Assembly (NCBI GenBank): GCA_016705365.1
Contig: JADIYI010000006.1
Location: forward strand, 62,001-126,000
DNA: 64,000 nt
Direction: 5' to 3'
From: Gammaproteobacteria bacterium
GTDB lineage: Bacteria > Pseudomonadota > Gammaproteobacteria > Pseudomonadales > UBA5518
A program made the translations under genes and the position numbers. This document shows, in pieces, positions 34,065-43,018 of the stretch. The notes beneath the pieces were generated by a model. That model saw only the letters and a program-made list of their open reading frames with translations, was not told the origin of the DNA and made no database searches. The number at the start of each line of letters is the position of its first letter. Position 1 is the stretch's first letter.

Positions 34065-34970
34065 ATGGACACCGCCGCCTGGCCCCACCGATGGGATCTG
34101 CTCACCCGCTACCGCCTGATCGAGATCGTGGCGTTGTGGGAAGGCCGGCTCACCACCAATCACCTCGGCCACGCCTTCGGAATCGGCCGCCAGCAGGCCT
34201 CGAAGGACATCAACACCTACAACCGCGAGATCGCGCCCGGCAACCTGTTGTATGACGTCCGTCTGAAGGGCTATCGGCCGGCGCCCGGTTTCGTCCCGCA
34301 GGTCACCGCCGGCGAGGCCGACGAGTACCTGCAACTGCTGAACCGGCACCGCGATCTCGCGCTGCGCTTCGAGAGCCTCGGCCTGCAGCACGCCAATACC
34401 GAGGTACTGGCGCTGCCGCTGCGCAATGTGCGCCCGCAGATCCTGCGCCCGCTGCTCGAGGCCGCGCGTGACGCACGCCGCGTCGAGGTCGAATACGTAT
34501 CGTTCACCACGCCCGAGGTCGAAACGCGGGTGATCGCGCCACACACCCTGGTATTCAGCGGCGCACGCTGGCATCTGCGCGCCTATTGCGAAAAGAACCG
34601 CGACTACCGTGACTTCGTGCTGAGCCGCTTCCGCGGCGAGGCGGACCTGATGGACGAGTCACCGAATCCCGCTGCCGCCGACGAGGCCTGGAACACCCGG
34701 GTAACCGTGCGCATCGTGCCGGATACCCGTCTCGATCCCCACCAGCGCGACATCATCGAACAGGATTACGGAATGCACGACGGCGCGCTTGCGATCGCGA
34801 CCCGCGGCGCGCTGGTGCACTACCTGCTGCAACTGCTGCGCATCGACATGAACATCCTCGACGCCAACCCCAGCGCCCAGCAGATCATCGTCGCCAACCG
34901 CGAGCAACTGCGCCGCTGGCTGTTCGGACTCCAGCCCGCTCACCACTCCAAAGGAGACCTCTACCGATGA
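34065..34970 (+). CDS. WYL-domain transcriptional regulator
   Basis: A 301-aa protein with an N-terminal winged-helix region (TTNHLGHAFGIGRQQASKDI) and a WYL domain in the second half (RVEVEYVSFTTPE, then APHTLVFSGARWHLRAYCEK and DFVLSRFRGEADL). WYL regulators bind ligands or nucleic acids through this SH3-like domain and often control stress or defence genes. GGAGA lies 4 nt before the ATG. The stop overlaps the next gene by 4 bp. A different WYL protein is at 62544. Confidence 0.88.
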   Translation: MDTAAWPHRWDLLTRYRLIEIVALWEGRLTTNHLGHAFGIGRQQASKDINTYNREIAPGNLLYDVRLKGYRPAPGFVPQVTAGEADEYLQLLNRHRDLALRFESLGLQHANTEVLALPLRNVRPQILRPLLEAARDARRVEVEYVSFTTPEVETRVIAPHTLVFSGARWHLRAYCEKNRDYRDFVLSRFRGEADLMDESPNPAAADEAWNTRVTVRIVPDTRLDPHQRDIIEQDYGMHDGALAIATRGALVHYLLQLLRIDMNILDANPSAQQIIVANREQLRRWLFGLQPAHHSKGDLYR

Positions 34971-35476
34971 AACGATTCGACAAGCTCAGCGGCACGCTCA
35001 CCGTGCAGGAACTCTCCGACCGGGTGCAGATCGAGGATCTGCTGTACCTCGAGATCACCGCGATCGATGAACGCGACTGGGATATGTGGGAGAGCATCTA
35101 CACCGCGGATGCGCTGGTCGACTGGTCGGAGGCCGGCGCCATGAAAGGCACGCCCGCCGAGGTGCGCAGGTATGCCGAAGGCGTGCTGAACACATTCCCC
35201 TACCCGGCCTACCAGCACCTGTGCTCGAACCTGGTGATCCGCCTCGCCGGCGACGAGGCAAGCTGCCGCTCGATGCAGTACATCGCGGTGCCATTGCCCA
35301 ACGCCGATGGCGAACGCCAGATGTCGTTTCAGGGGATCTGGTTCGAGGACCGCTTGCGGCGCACCGCCGAGGGCTGGCGCATCTGCGAGCGGATCGAGCG
35401 GCTCGCCTGGCGCCACAACTTCCCCGCGGGTTACGAGATTCCCGATCCGCTGAGATTTCGCGCGCCGGCCCGCTAA
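34967..35476 (+). CDS. SnoaL-like / ring-hydroxylating dioxygenase beta-like protein
   Basis: A 169-aa protein with the SnoaL_4-type pattern: VQIEDLLYLEITAIDERDWD, then YTADALVDWSEAGAMKGT, then AYQHLCSNLVIRLAGDEA and a C-terminal GWRICERIERLAWRHNF. The fold is shared by dioxygenase beta subunits and by small isomerases and hydratases. It is translationally coupled to the WYL regulator, so it is probably controlled by it or acts on its ligand. The reaction is unknown. Confidence 0.8.
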   Translation: MKRFDKLSGTLTVQELSDRVQIEDLLYLEITAIDERDWDMWESIYTADALVDWSEAGAMKGTPAEVRRYAEGVLNTFPYPAYQHLCSNLVIRLAGDEASCRSMQYIAVPLPNADGERQMSFQGIWFEDRLRRTAEGWRICERIERLAWRHNFPAGYEIPDPLRFRAPAR

Positions 35477-35528
35477 GCTCGCTGCCAGGCGCGGGGCCAG
35501 GGAAATCAGCCGGGGGAGAGCCACGAGC

Positions 35529-36233
35529 TCATTTTCTCGCGCCCAGGTCCGCCAGCAACTCGAGCTGCAGTTCCTGAATCTGCACCAGGCGTTCCCACTG
35601 ATGGGACAGCAGGTGATCGACTTTTTCGTGCAAGTGCCGTATCTCGAGTTCCGCCTTCAGGTTCACCTGGTAATCGTGCTCGGAGCGAATCCGGTCTTTT
35701 GCCTCCTGGCGGTTCTGGCTCATCATGATGACCGGTGCCTGGATCGCCGCAAGACAGGAAAGAATCAGGTTCAGGAATATGAAGGGATAGGGATCCGGTG
35801 GCCGCCACAGCAGCAACATCGAGTTCATGCCGATCCAGATGCACAGAAACACTCCGAAGCAGATCAGGAATGCCCAGCTGCCCCCGAAAGAGGCGATCCT
35901 GTCGGCGAGCCGCTCGCCGAAACTCCAGTTCTGTTCGAACTCCGCATCGATATTCGAAGACAGCAACTCGTGCTCGCGCATGCTGCGTACGACTTCCTGC
36001 TCGAGCGATGACAATTCGCCACGCTCGGATTCGAGCAGCGTATGCAGGTAGCTGCCGCGAATCCGCGCGAGATCCGGCCGGCAAATGAATTTGTCCGACG
36101 ACCAGTCCGGAACGCTCTTGAGAATTTCGGCCGCCATTTCCTTGCGCACAATCTCGCCGGAAACCACATTGCGCGCCGCAAACGACTTGCCGCAGATGGC
36201 ACAGGCCTTCGGTAAAGCGCTCTTTGAATGCAT
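35529..36233 (-). CDS. DUF1003 family membrane protein
   Basis: A 234-aa protein. A short N-terminal zinc-ribbon-like CAICGKSF is followed by a soluble region, and then by the DUF1003 core: FGGSWAFLICFGVFLCIWIG, a first membrane helix, and PFIFLNLILSCLAAIQAPVI, a second. The C-terminal tail is a charged coiled coil (LHEKVDHLLSHQWERLVQIQ). DUF1003 proteins are widespread inner-membrane proteins of unknown role. Confidence 0.85.
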   Translation of the reverse strand: MHSKSALPKACAICGKSFAARNVVSGEIVRKEMAAEILKSVPDWSSDKFICRPDLARIRGSYLHTLLESERGELSSLEQEVVRSMREHELLSSNIDAEFEQNWSFGERLADRIASFGGSWAFLICFGVFLCIWIGMNSMLLLWRPPDPYPFIFLNLILSCLAAIQAPVIMMSQNRQEAKDRIRSEHDYQVNLKAELEIRHLHEKVDHLLSHQWERLVQIQELQLELLADLGARK

Positions 36234-36369
36234 GACGGTTCAACCTCTCGAGCGGATGCTCAGGCTGCAGAATACGCCACCACGCAATGCGCGCGAATCG
36301 TCGCCGGACAGCGCGCCTGCAAGTAATGGTTGCCACGGGCCGGATTCCGGCCGGCCCGCGGCACGACGA

Positions 36370-37059
36370 TCAGTCGTCGGCGTTGCCAAGCGCCCGGTAA
36401 ACCAGCGCACCGAGAACCGCACCGACGATCGGTGCCACCCAGAACAGCCACAGTTGCGCGACCGCCCAGTCGCCCACGAACAGCGCCACCCCGGTGCTGC
36501 GCGCCGGGTTGACCGAGGTGTTGGTGACCGGGATGCTGACCAGGTGGATCAGCGTCAGGCACAGACCGATCGCGATCGGGGCAAATCCGGCCGGGGCGCG
36601 CTTGGCGGTCGAGCCCAGGATCACCAGCAGGAACATCATCGTCATCACGACTTCGCAGACCAGCGCCGCAAGCATCGAATACCCGCCCGGCGAGTGCGCG
36701 CCATAGCCGTTCGACGCAAACCCCGCCGCGACATCGAATCCTTCCTTGCCGCTCGCGATCACAAACAGCACGCCACCGGCCGCAATGCCGCCAAGCACCT
36801 GCGCGATGATATAAGGCGCGAGATCAGAGGCCGGGAAACGCCCTCCCGCCCACAGGCCTACCGAAACCGCGGGATTGAGATGACAGCCCGATATATGGCC
36901 GATCGCATACGCCATGGTCAGTACCGTCAGGCCGAAGGCGAGAGCCACACCAAGCAGGCCAATGCCAACTCCCGGGAACGCAGCGGCCAGGACTGCACTG
37001 CCGCAACCACCGAGCACCAGCCAGAACGTTCCAAAAAGCTCCGCACCATACTTTTTCAT
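36370..37059 (-). CDS. aqpZ: Aquaporin Z-type water channel
   Basis: A 229-aa MIP-family channel with six membrane helices and both NPA half-helix motifs: GCHLNPAVSVGLW and NTSVNPARSTG. The N-terminus KKYGAELFGTFWLVLGGCGSAV is nearly the canonical AqpZ start. An Arg after the second NPA and the small residues around it favour water over glycerol. It appears to be a single-gene unit on the minus strand. A GC-rich hairpin without a T run lies downstream, near 36336-36357. Confidence 0.95.
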   Translation of the reverse strand: MKKYGAELFGTFWLVLGGCGSAVLAAAFPGVGIGLLGVALAFGLTVLTMAYAIGHISGCHLNPAVSVGLWAGGRFPASDLAPYIIAQVLGGIAAGGVLFVIASGKEGFDVAAGFASNGYGAHSPGGYSMLAALVCEVVMTMMFLLVILGSTAKRAPAGFAPIAIGLCLTLIHLVSIPVTNTSVNPARSTGVALFVGDWAVAQLWLFWVAPIVGAVLGALVYRALGNADD

Positions 37060-37249
37060 TTTCTACATCGTGTGCCAGATTTTGTTTGAACGCGAGAACA
37101 ACCACGCCGCGAACGGCAGCCTTTCCTCGCGGTGCACAGGGTAGCGCCGATCGGCCCGCCGCGCACCCTTCAGCCTTCCGGTCACTGGTAGTGGGAATGA
37201 GCGCGAACCGCCTTGCCGTGGCTATCGAACCGCGGCTCGCCAGACGGGT

Positions 37250-37378
37250 TCATTCGTCAAGCGGACAACCTGCCTGCACCAGAGTCCGCTCGCGCGAGCG
37301 ATCATGCGCCAGGATGGCGAACACCACCCCGGCTCCGGCAAGCAGCATGCCGAACAGAAAAGTGAAAAGCGTATCCAT
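37250..37378 (-). CDS. Small single-pass membrane protein
   Basis: A 42-aa protein, MDTLFTFLFGMLLAGAGVVF then AILAHDRSRERTLVQAG, with one hydrophobic helix and a short charged C-terminal tail. It is too short to assign, but a perfect GGAGG ribosome site 6 nt before the ATG and the coherent membrane topology support expression. It has no obvious operon partner. Confidence 0.55.
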   Translation of the reverse strand: MDTLFTFLFGMLLAGAGVVFAILAHDRSRERTLVQAGCPLDE

Positions 37379-37622
37379 GAAAAACCTCCGCGAAACGTGA
37401 TACTGCTGGTTCGCAACAAAAAAGATGGCCGCCACGCGGCTGGTAGTTCTCCACGGACGAGGAGGAGCAGGCTGTCTCCAGCCACGCCGGCGTGGCGCCA
37501 TCAACGCCCACGATTACGCCCGGGCGGGCCGAGCGGATCAGTGGCAAATTGCCCGGCGCCGGCATCCCGATCACGACGCGCCCCTGGGCGCCATCCCCTG
37601 CCCGGCCACCGGCGAGCACCAC

Positions 37623-37898
37623 TCACCCTGGCCGCTTCTGATCGAAGCTGTACCACTTGCCCTCGTGCAGATAGAGCCGGTACTTCTTCGCGCACTGCCC
37701 CTGCGGATCCTCGCTGGACACACCGGTTGCGCCGGCCACGTACTCCTTCGACCGCAGGCAGCGCTTCATGTTGTCAAGATTGAGTTCCATCTGCTCCTCG
37801 AAAGTGACCGTGCGCATATTGCGGATCGGCCCGCTCCACAACCACCATGCGCCGGACACGACGAGCACCAGGATCACCAGGCGCGACACAGACTCCAT
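37623..37898 (-). CDS. Small membrane-anchored hypothetical protein
   Basis: A 91-aa protein. An N-terminal membrane anchor (VSRLVILVLVVSGAWWLW) is followed by a soluble domain with two cysteines (NMKRCLRSKEY and GQCAKKYRLYLHEGKWYSF). AGGAG lies just upstream of ATG 37898. Longer in-frame extensions upstream are not plausible. It probably faces the periplasm, where the cysteines could pair. Function unknown. Confidence 0.6.
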   Translation of the reverse strand: MESVSRLVILVLVVSGAWWLWSGPIRNMRTVTFEEQMELNLDNMKRCLRSKEYVAGATGVSSEDPQGQCAKKYRLYLHEGKWYSFDQKRPG

Positions 37899-38081
37899 GA
37901 CTCCTGCTCTCGCCACACACTCGAGCTTCGAGTATAGCCAGCCCCGCGAAGCACGCCCGTGATGGCGCTCGCACAATTGCACGCTCGCCACCATCGCGTA
38001 GCCTGCGACAATCAACCACACGAAGACGAGTGGTCTTGTATACACTGCCTGCCGTCCAGAACTTCGTGCCGGAGCCCCGCC

Positions 38082-39176
38082 GTGACCATGACCGCGAGCA
38101 TCATCCTGTTTATTGCGATTGCGATCTGGGCGATCACGCGCTTCTATCTGCGCGGCGAGGATCTCGGGCGCTTCGACCAGGGAGGGCACGTGGTACGCGG
38201 AGAGCCGCGCAATCCAAGTGCCGGTCACTATGAGGCGATCGCACTGCTGAACGAGCTCATCGGCGGCGGTACCGGCAAGCCGGGCGGACGCGAGCAACTG
38301 GTCTACCTGCGCCGGAAAATGGACGAACTCGGCGATCGCGCGGACCTGGGCGGGGTCGAGATCCGCCCTGTGGACAGCGAGGGCGTGCGCGGCGAATGGG
38401 TACTGGCCGAGGGCGCCGATCCGGCACGCCGACTGCTCTACCTGCACGGCGGTGCGTTCACGATGGGCAGCCCGAAGAGCCATCGTTCCATCACCTCGCG
38501 TCTGTCGCGGCTAGCCGGTGCCGCGGTACTGGTCGTCGAATACCGGTTGATGCCCGAGCACCGGCGCCTCGACGGGCTGGAGGACTGTAAACATGCCTAT
38601 CGCTGGTTGCTGGAGAATGGACCCCGCGGCCGCGCGCCGCTCGAGACCCTGTTCGTCGCCGGCGATTCAGCGGGTGGCAATCTGTGCCTGGCGCTGATCG
38701 CCTGGGCGCGCGATGCGGGTCTGCGGCCCGCCGACGGCGCGGTGGCCCTTTCACCGGCCACCGATGGCACGTTGAGCAGCCCAAGCCTGATCGCTAACCT
38801 GCACAGCGATCATATGCTCGGCCCGATGTTCGGGCGCATGGCAAAGATACCGCGCGGCCTGCTGTTGTGGGTATCGTGGTTCACTAACCGCCTGCGACCC
38901 TGCGACCCGCGCATCTCGCCGGCTCACGGCGAGCTTTCGCGACTGCCGCCAACGCTGGTGCATGCCAGCGAGGCGGAGATGCTGCTCGACGATTCGCGCC
39001 GCTACGTGAACAAGGCGCGGGCCGCGGGCTCCCCCGCCACGCTGGAAACCTGGCACGATATGCTGCACGTATGGCATGCCTTCGAGGGCACTGTTGCCGA
39101 AGCGGCGGAAGCCTTTGGCCACATCGGCGAATTTCTCGAGCGCTGCAAACCCCGCCCCAAGGAACCCGTGTCATGA
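38082..39176 (+). CDS. Alpha/beta hydrolase (HSL/esterase-lipase family)
   Basis: A 364-aa hydrolase of the hormone-sensitive-lipase type. The oxyanion-hole motif is LLYLHGGAFTMG, the nucleophile elbow FVAGDSAGGNL (Ser), and the distal His lies in WHDMLHVWHAF; the acidic residue is probably Asp in EMLLDDSRRY. An N-terminal hydrophobic segment (SIILFIAIAIWAITRFYL) suggests membrane anchoring. GGAG is 7 nt before GTG 38082; ATG 38088 two codons later is the alternative start. The stop overlaps the following SDR by 4 bp, so the esterase and reductase are likely coexpressed. Confidence 0.88.
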   Translation: MTMTASIILFIAIAIWAITRFYLRGEDLGRFDQGGHVVRGEPRNPSAGHYEAIALLNELIGGGTGKPGGREQLVYLRRKMDELGDRADLGGVEIRPVDSEGVRGEWVLAEGADPARRLLYLHGGAFTMGSPKSHRSITSRLSRLAGAAVLVVEYRLMPEHRRLDGLEDCKHAYRWLLENGPRGRAPLETLFVAGDSAGGNLCLALIAWARDAGLRPADGAVALSPATDGTLSSPSLIANLHSDHMLGPMFGRMAKIPRGLLLWVSWFTNRLRPCDPRISPAHGELSRLPPTLVHASEAEMLLDDSRRYVNKARAAGSPATLETWHDMLHVWHAFEGTVAEAAEAFGHIGEFLERCKPRPKEPVS

Positions 39177-40084
39177 ATACTTCTTCCAGCAGATCCGGAT
39201 TCGACCGTCGCGCGACCGCCCAGCAGGTAACCGAGGGCCTCGATCTCGGCGGCACGACAATCGTGGTCACGGGCGCCAATTCCGGGCTCGGTCTCGAGAC
39301 GCTGCGGGTGCTGAGCCTGCGCGGTGCGCACGTGGTCGCGGTGGCGCGCAGCCTCGAGAAAGCCGAGCAGGCCTGCGCCCAGGCAAGCGGCGAGACCACC
39401 GCGATTGCCTGCGAACTGAGCGACCTGGAATCGGTGGTCGAGTGTTCCAATCGCATCAACGCGCTCGGTCGCCCGATCGATACCCTGATCTGCAACGCCG
39501 GCATCATGGCCCTGCCGCGGCTGGAACAGAAAATGGGGCTGGAACTGCAGTTCCTGACCAACCATCTGGGGCATTTCGTGCTGGTCAACCGGCTGCTCGA
39601 CAAGGTACTGCAGGCACCGGCCGGGCGGATCGTGATGCTGTCCAGCGCGGGCCATGCGGCGGCACCGAAATGCGGGATCGATTTTGACAATCTCTCGGGC
39701 GAAAAAGGCTACAGCGGATGGCGTTTCTACGGCCAGTCGAAACTGGCCAACCTGTTGACCGCAAAAGCGCTGGCACGGCGGCTCGAGGGCACGCGCGCCA
39801 CCGCCAACGCGGTGCACCCCGGCGTGATCAACACCAACCTCGGACGGCACATGCCGGGCGTGCTGCGCCACGCAATGCGATTGATCGCGAATATCGCATT
39901 CAAGAGCGTCGAGCAGGGCGCCGCGACCCAGTGCTACGTCGCCACCCACCCTGCCCTCGCCGGCGTGAGCGGCGAATATTTTGCCGATAGCAATATCACG
40001 AAGCCGGCGCGGCGCGCCGAGAACCGCAAGCTTGCCGAGCGCTTGTGGACGGTTTCCGGGCAACTCGCCGCGGATTATCTCTGA
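39173..40084 (+). CDS. Short-chain dehydrogenase/reductase (retinol dehydrogenase-like)
   Basis: A 303-aa SDR with the cofactor motif VVTGANSGLGLETL near residue 35, the CNAG element in LICNAGIMAL, the catalytic Ser in VMLSSAGH, and YGQSK for the Tyr-Lys pair. Its length and the PGVINTNLGRHM segment resemble the retinol-dehydrogenase/WW-domain oxidoreductase-like group. Start-stop overlap with the hydrolase suggests that it acts on the alcohol or ketone that enzyme releases. Confidence 0.88.
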   Translation: MNTSSSRSGFDRRATAQQVTEGLDLGGTTIVVTGANSGLGLETLRVLSLRGAHVVAVARSLEKAEQACAQASGETTAIACELSDLESVVECSNRINALGRPIDTLICNAGIMALPRLEQKMGLELQFLTNHLGHFVLVNRLLDKVLQAPAGRIVMLSSAGHAAAPKCGIDFDNLSGEKGYSGWRFYGQSKLANLLTAKALARRLEGTRATANAVHPGVINTNLGRHMPGVLRHAMRLIANIAFKSVEQGAATQCYVATHPALAGVSGEYFADSNITKPARRAENRKLAERLWTVSGQLAADYL

Positions 40085-40094
40085 TGCCGCCCTG

Positions 40095-40916
40095 TCAGCG
40101 ACCGGGCACCATGCCACCGTCGACGCTGTAGAGTTGACCGCTGATCCAGGCCCCCTGATCGCTGCATAAAAACACCACGATATTCGCGATATCCAGGCCG
40201 GTACCCGCGCGGCGCAGCGGCACATAGGATTCGAGCATCTGCTGCCACTGCTCGCCCCGCCCGATATCGTCGATGCGATAGGTGTCGATGATGCCGGGGC
40301 AGACCGCGTTCACCCGCACGCCATTCGGACCCAGTTCCGCCGCCATCGCGCAGGTCAGCGCGTGAATGCCCGCCTTCGAGGCTGCATAGGCCGCGGTGCG
40401 TGCGGCCATCATCTTGCCGCCGATCGATGAGATATTGACGATCGAGCCGCCGTTGCCGAGCTCGAGCAGCGCACGCCCGAAAGCACGACTCATGTAGAAG
40501 GTGCCGTTCAGGTTCACCTCGATCACCTTGCGCCACTCCTCGACCTCGAGATCGACCACCGGCACCCGATCGGCACCACGCGCCGCGCCGGCGTTGTTGA
40601 CCAGCACATCGACCCGGCCGAATTCCGCAAGGCTGCGCTCGAACAGCGCATCGACCGCCAGTGGATCGGCGACATCGCTGACCAGCGCGAGCGCGCGCCG
40701 ACCCAGCGCGCGCACCTCGGCGGCAACTGATTCGATATCCTGCCAGCCGGCCGCCTGCTCCTCCGCGGGATAACGATCCGGGGCGCGCCCGGTACCGGTC
40801 AAAACGACATCACAGCCGGCACGTGCCAGTTCCACCGCGATCGGCCGCCCGATCGAGCGCATCCGACCCGCGCCGGTCACCACCGCCACCTTGTTCTCGA
40901 GCCCCGTGATCTCCAT
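40095..40916 (-). CDS. Short-chain dehydrogenase/reductase (FabG-like)
   Basis: A 273-aa classical SDR. The cofactor site is VVTGAGRMRSIGRPIAVEL; the longer GAGRMRSIG variant is seen in some enoyl-reductase-like SDRs. NNAG follows in VLVNNAGAARGA, the catalytic Ser in VNISSIGGK, and YAASK holds Tyr and Lys. C-terminal SGQLYSVDGGMV is typical. The ATG at 40916 begins the conserved sequence MEITGLENKVAVVTGAG. It is convergent with the upstream SDR, only 10 bp from it. Confidence 0.88.
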   Translation of the reverse strand: MEITGLENKVAVVTGAGRMRSIGRPIAVELARAGCDVVLTGTGRAPDRYPAEEQAAGWQDIESVAAEVRALGRRALALVSDVADPLAVDALFERSLAEFGRVDVLVNNAGAARGADRVPVVDLEVEEWRKVIEVNLNGTFYMSRAFGRALLELGNGGSIVNISSIGGKMMAARTAAYAASKAGIHALTCAMAAELGPNGVRVNAVCPGIIDTYRIDDIGRGEQWQQMLESYVPLRRAGTGLDIANIVVFLCSDQGAWISGQLYSVDGGMVPGR

Positions 40917-41070
40917 GACGAATTCCTCGCTGTTGCCTGGCCGCAAGTCTAGCAGCAAGTCACTTCGCGCTGCCGGCACCCAGCAAAGAAGCTTCCCCGG
41001 CGGTCGCGAGCCTGTAGCTGTCCTCGGCCGCTCGCTCTGCTAAGATGCGGGTGTTGATCAGGAGCCCGCC

Positions 41071-41829
41071 ATGGACGATACCCTCGACGTGATCAGCTCC
41101 AGTCTTGCCTCCTCACTGCGGCTGTGGCGCGGCACCAACGCCCATCCCGCCGCCGTGCAGCCCGCCAAGGTGCTGCAGCTCTATGACATCGAAGCCTGCC
41201 CCTATTGCCGCCTGGTGCGCGAAGCGCTGACCGAACTCGACCTCGATGCGTTGATCTTTCCCTGTCCGAAAAGCGGTCGCCGTTATCGCCCCCGCGCCCG
41301 CAAGCGCGGCGGTCAGTCGCTATTTCCCTACCTGGTCGATCGGAACACCCGTACGGCCCTTTACGAATCGGCCGATATCATCGCCTATCTCTATCGTGAG
41401 TACGGTCAGCGCCATCCGCCATCCCGGCTGATGCGCATGCTGGACGTCAGCAGCTCGATGAGCGCCAGCGCCATGCGTGGGCGCGCCGGATTCCGCGTGC
41501 GCAAATCCATCCGGCCCGCGCAGCCCCTGATGTTGTTCAGTTTCGAAGCGAGCCCCTATTCGCGCCGCGTCCGTGAATTACTGTGCGAACTGGAGATTGC
41601 CTACCTGCTGCGCAACACCGGCAAGGCCGTGTGGCAGGACCTGGGACCGCCGCGACTGCGCAAGGCGTTGTTTCCGGAGCTGCCGGTCGAGGGTCGCTGC
41701 CGGCGCGAATTGCTCGAGCGCGCCGGGCGGGTACAGCTACCCTACCTGGTCGATCCCAATACCGGCAGCGAAATGTTCGAGTCGGAGGATATCTGCCGCT
41801 ACCTGCTCGAGAACTACGCCCGGGCCTGA
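41071..41829 (+). CDS. Protein with two tandem glutathione S-transferase N-terminal domains
   Basis: A 252-aa protein made of two thioredoxin-fold GST_N-like domains. The first begins LQLYDIEACPYCRLVREAL near residue 38 with a CPYC active site. The second, near residue 152, reads LMLFSFEASPYSRRVRELL, with both cysteines replaced by serine. Each ends in a cis-Pro/acid-Ser element (LFPYLVDRNT...YESADII and LPYLVDPNTG...FESEDIC). No GST C-terminal helical domain is present. It may act as a glutathione-dependent reductase with one active and one structural site. AGGAG precedes the ATG. Confidence 0.8.
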   Translation: MDDTLDVISSSLASSLRLWRGTNAHPAAVQPAKVLQLYDIEACPYCRLVREALTELDLDALIFPCPKSGRRYRPRARKRGGQSLFPYLVDRNTRTALYESADIIAYLYREYGQRHPPSRLMRMLDVSSSMSASAMRGRAGFRVRKSIRPAQPLMLFSFEASPYSRRVRELLCELEIAYLLRNTGKAVWQDLGPPRLRKALFPELPVEGRCRRELLERAGRVQLPYLVDPNTGSEMFESEDICRYLLENYARA

Positions 41830-41849
41830 CCCTGCATTCGCAGCACGAC

Positions 41850-42920
41850 TCATTCGCTGCCGCCACGCACGGCATGCCCCTGCGCGCGCCAGCGCAGCAT
41901 GCCGCCGGACAGATTGGCCAGCTTCGTGAAGCCCGCCTTCTGCAGGATCGAGTAGGCCTGCGCCGAGCGCGCCCCGGCGCGACAGACCGTCACCAGACCC
42001 CGCTCGCGGTCGAATTCGCCGCTGCGCGTCGCAAGCTGCCCTAGCGGCACCAGCCGCGCGCCGTCGATGTATCCGAGCGGACCAACGTATTCCTCCGGCT
42101 CGCGCACATCGACGATCTGTACCGTACCGATGATTTCCTCGAGCGCCTGCGGGCTGATTTCCCAGATACCCCCGAAGGTATAGCCGAGCGGTGCCCAGTC
42201 CTGCTCGTCGCCCGGTGCCTGCACATCGGGCTCGCCGCAGCGCAGGTTGGCCGGCACCGCAACATCGATCTGGCGCGGGTGCGCCAATTGCAGGTTGCTC
42301 ATGTAGCCGACGAAATCGTCCTCGCTGATCTCGCCACCGAGGCGCGGATTGAAGCGCATCTCCTCGCCCACGCTGGTTACCGTCAATCCGCGGTAGTCAT
42401 GGGCCGGATAGAGCAGGCAGGCACGCGGCAGCGTGAACAGCTGAGTGTGAACCGAGCGGTACATCAGGCGCGCATCGCCCTGCTGGAAATCGGTGCGACC
42501 ACTGCCGCGGATCAGCAGGCAATCACCGGTGAACGCCATGCTCTCGTCATCGAGGACGTAGCTCATGCAACCGCTGGTGTGGCCGGGCGTCGCGCGCACC
42601 CGCAATTTGCGCTTGCCGAACCCGACGCTGTCACCGTGCTCCAGATAGCGATCGGCGCCCTGGGCCGCGCCCACACGCGCCAGCGCGATCACGCTGCCGA
42701 AGCGGCGCCGGTGCAGCCAGCTTGCCGTGACGTGGTCGGCATGCACGTGGGTTTCCAGGGTCGCGACCAGTTCGAGTCCGAGCTCCTCGATCAACGCCGC
42801 GTCACGGCGCGCCTGCTCGAACACCGAGTCGATCAGCACCGCCTTGCCGCTTGCGCCGTCGGCAAGCAGGTAGGTGTAGGTCGAGGAAGTGGGATCGATC
42901 AATTGTCGCAACAGCAGCAT
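41850..42920 (-). CDS. Persulfide dioxygenase-like MBL hydrolase fused to rhodanese
   Basis: A 356-aa fusion. The first ~230 residues are a metallo-beta-lactamase fold with THVHADHVTAS (ETHE1/Blh-type iron site), ATPGHTSGCMSYVL and LYPAHDYRGLTV. The last ~110 are a rhodanese domain with VREPEEYVGPLGYIDGA and the catalytic Cys in VTVCRAGARSAQAY. Such fusions oxidise glutathione persulfide to sulfite and can transfer sulfane sulfur. A TauE/SafE-type exporter gene lies 98 bp upstream on the same strand, which fits sulfide detoxification with sulfite export. Confidence 0.88.
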   Translation of the reverse strand: MLLLRQLIDPTSSTYTYLLADGASGKAVLIDSVFEQARRDAALIEELGLELVATLETHVHADHVTASWLHRRRFGSVIALARVGAAQGADRYLEHGDSVGFGKRKLRVRATPGHTSGCMSYVLDDESMAFTGDCLLIRGSGRTDFQQGDARLMYRSVHTQLFTLPRACLLYPAHDYRGLTVTSVGEEMRFNPRLGGEISEDDFVGYMSNLQLAHPRQIDVAVPANLRCGEPDVQAPGDEQDWAPLGYTFGGIWEISPQALEEIIGTVQIVDVREPEEYVGPLGYIDGARLVPLGQLATRSGEFDRERGLVTVCRAGARSAQAYSILQKAGFTKLANLSGGMLRWRAQGHAVRGGSE

Positions 42921-43018
42921 GACGGCCTGCCTCCAGGTTCAGGAGCGAAAAACGGCACCAGTATAACGCCGGGCAGCCAAGAGCACCGACACGCGCGCCA
43001 CCCGGCCAGCGCGCGCAT

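Noticed and set aside
36336..36357. GC-rich hairpin after aqpZ as a terminator
   Set aside because: There is a stem but no T run on either strand; not distinctive enough to list.
37302..37622. A 106-codon minus-strand frame near the 42-aa membrane gene
   Set aside because: It has no ribosome site or domain, and overlaps the well-supported 42-aa gene in another frame.
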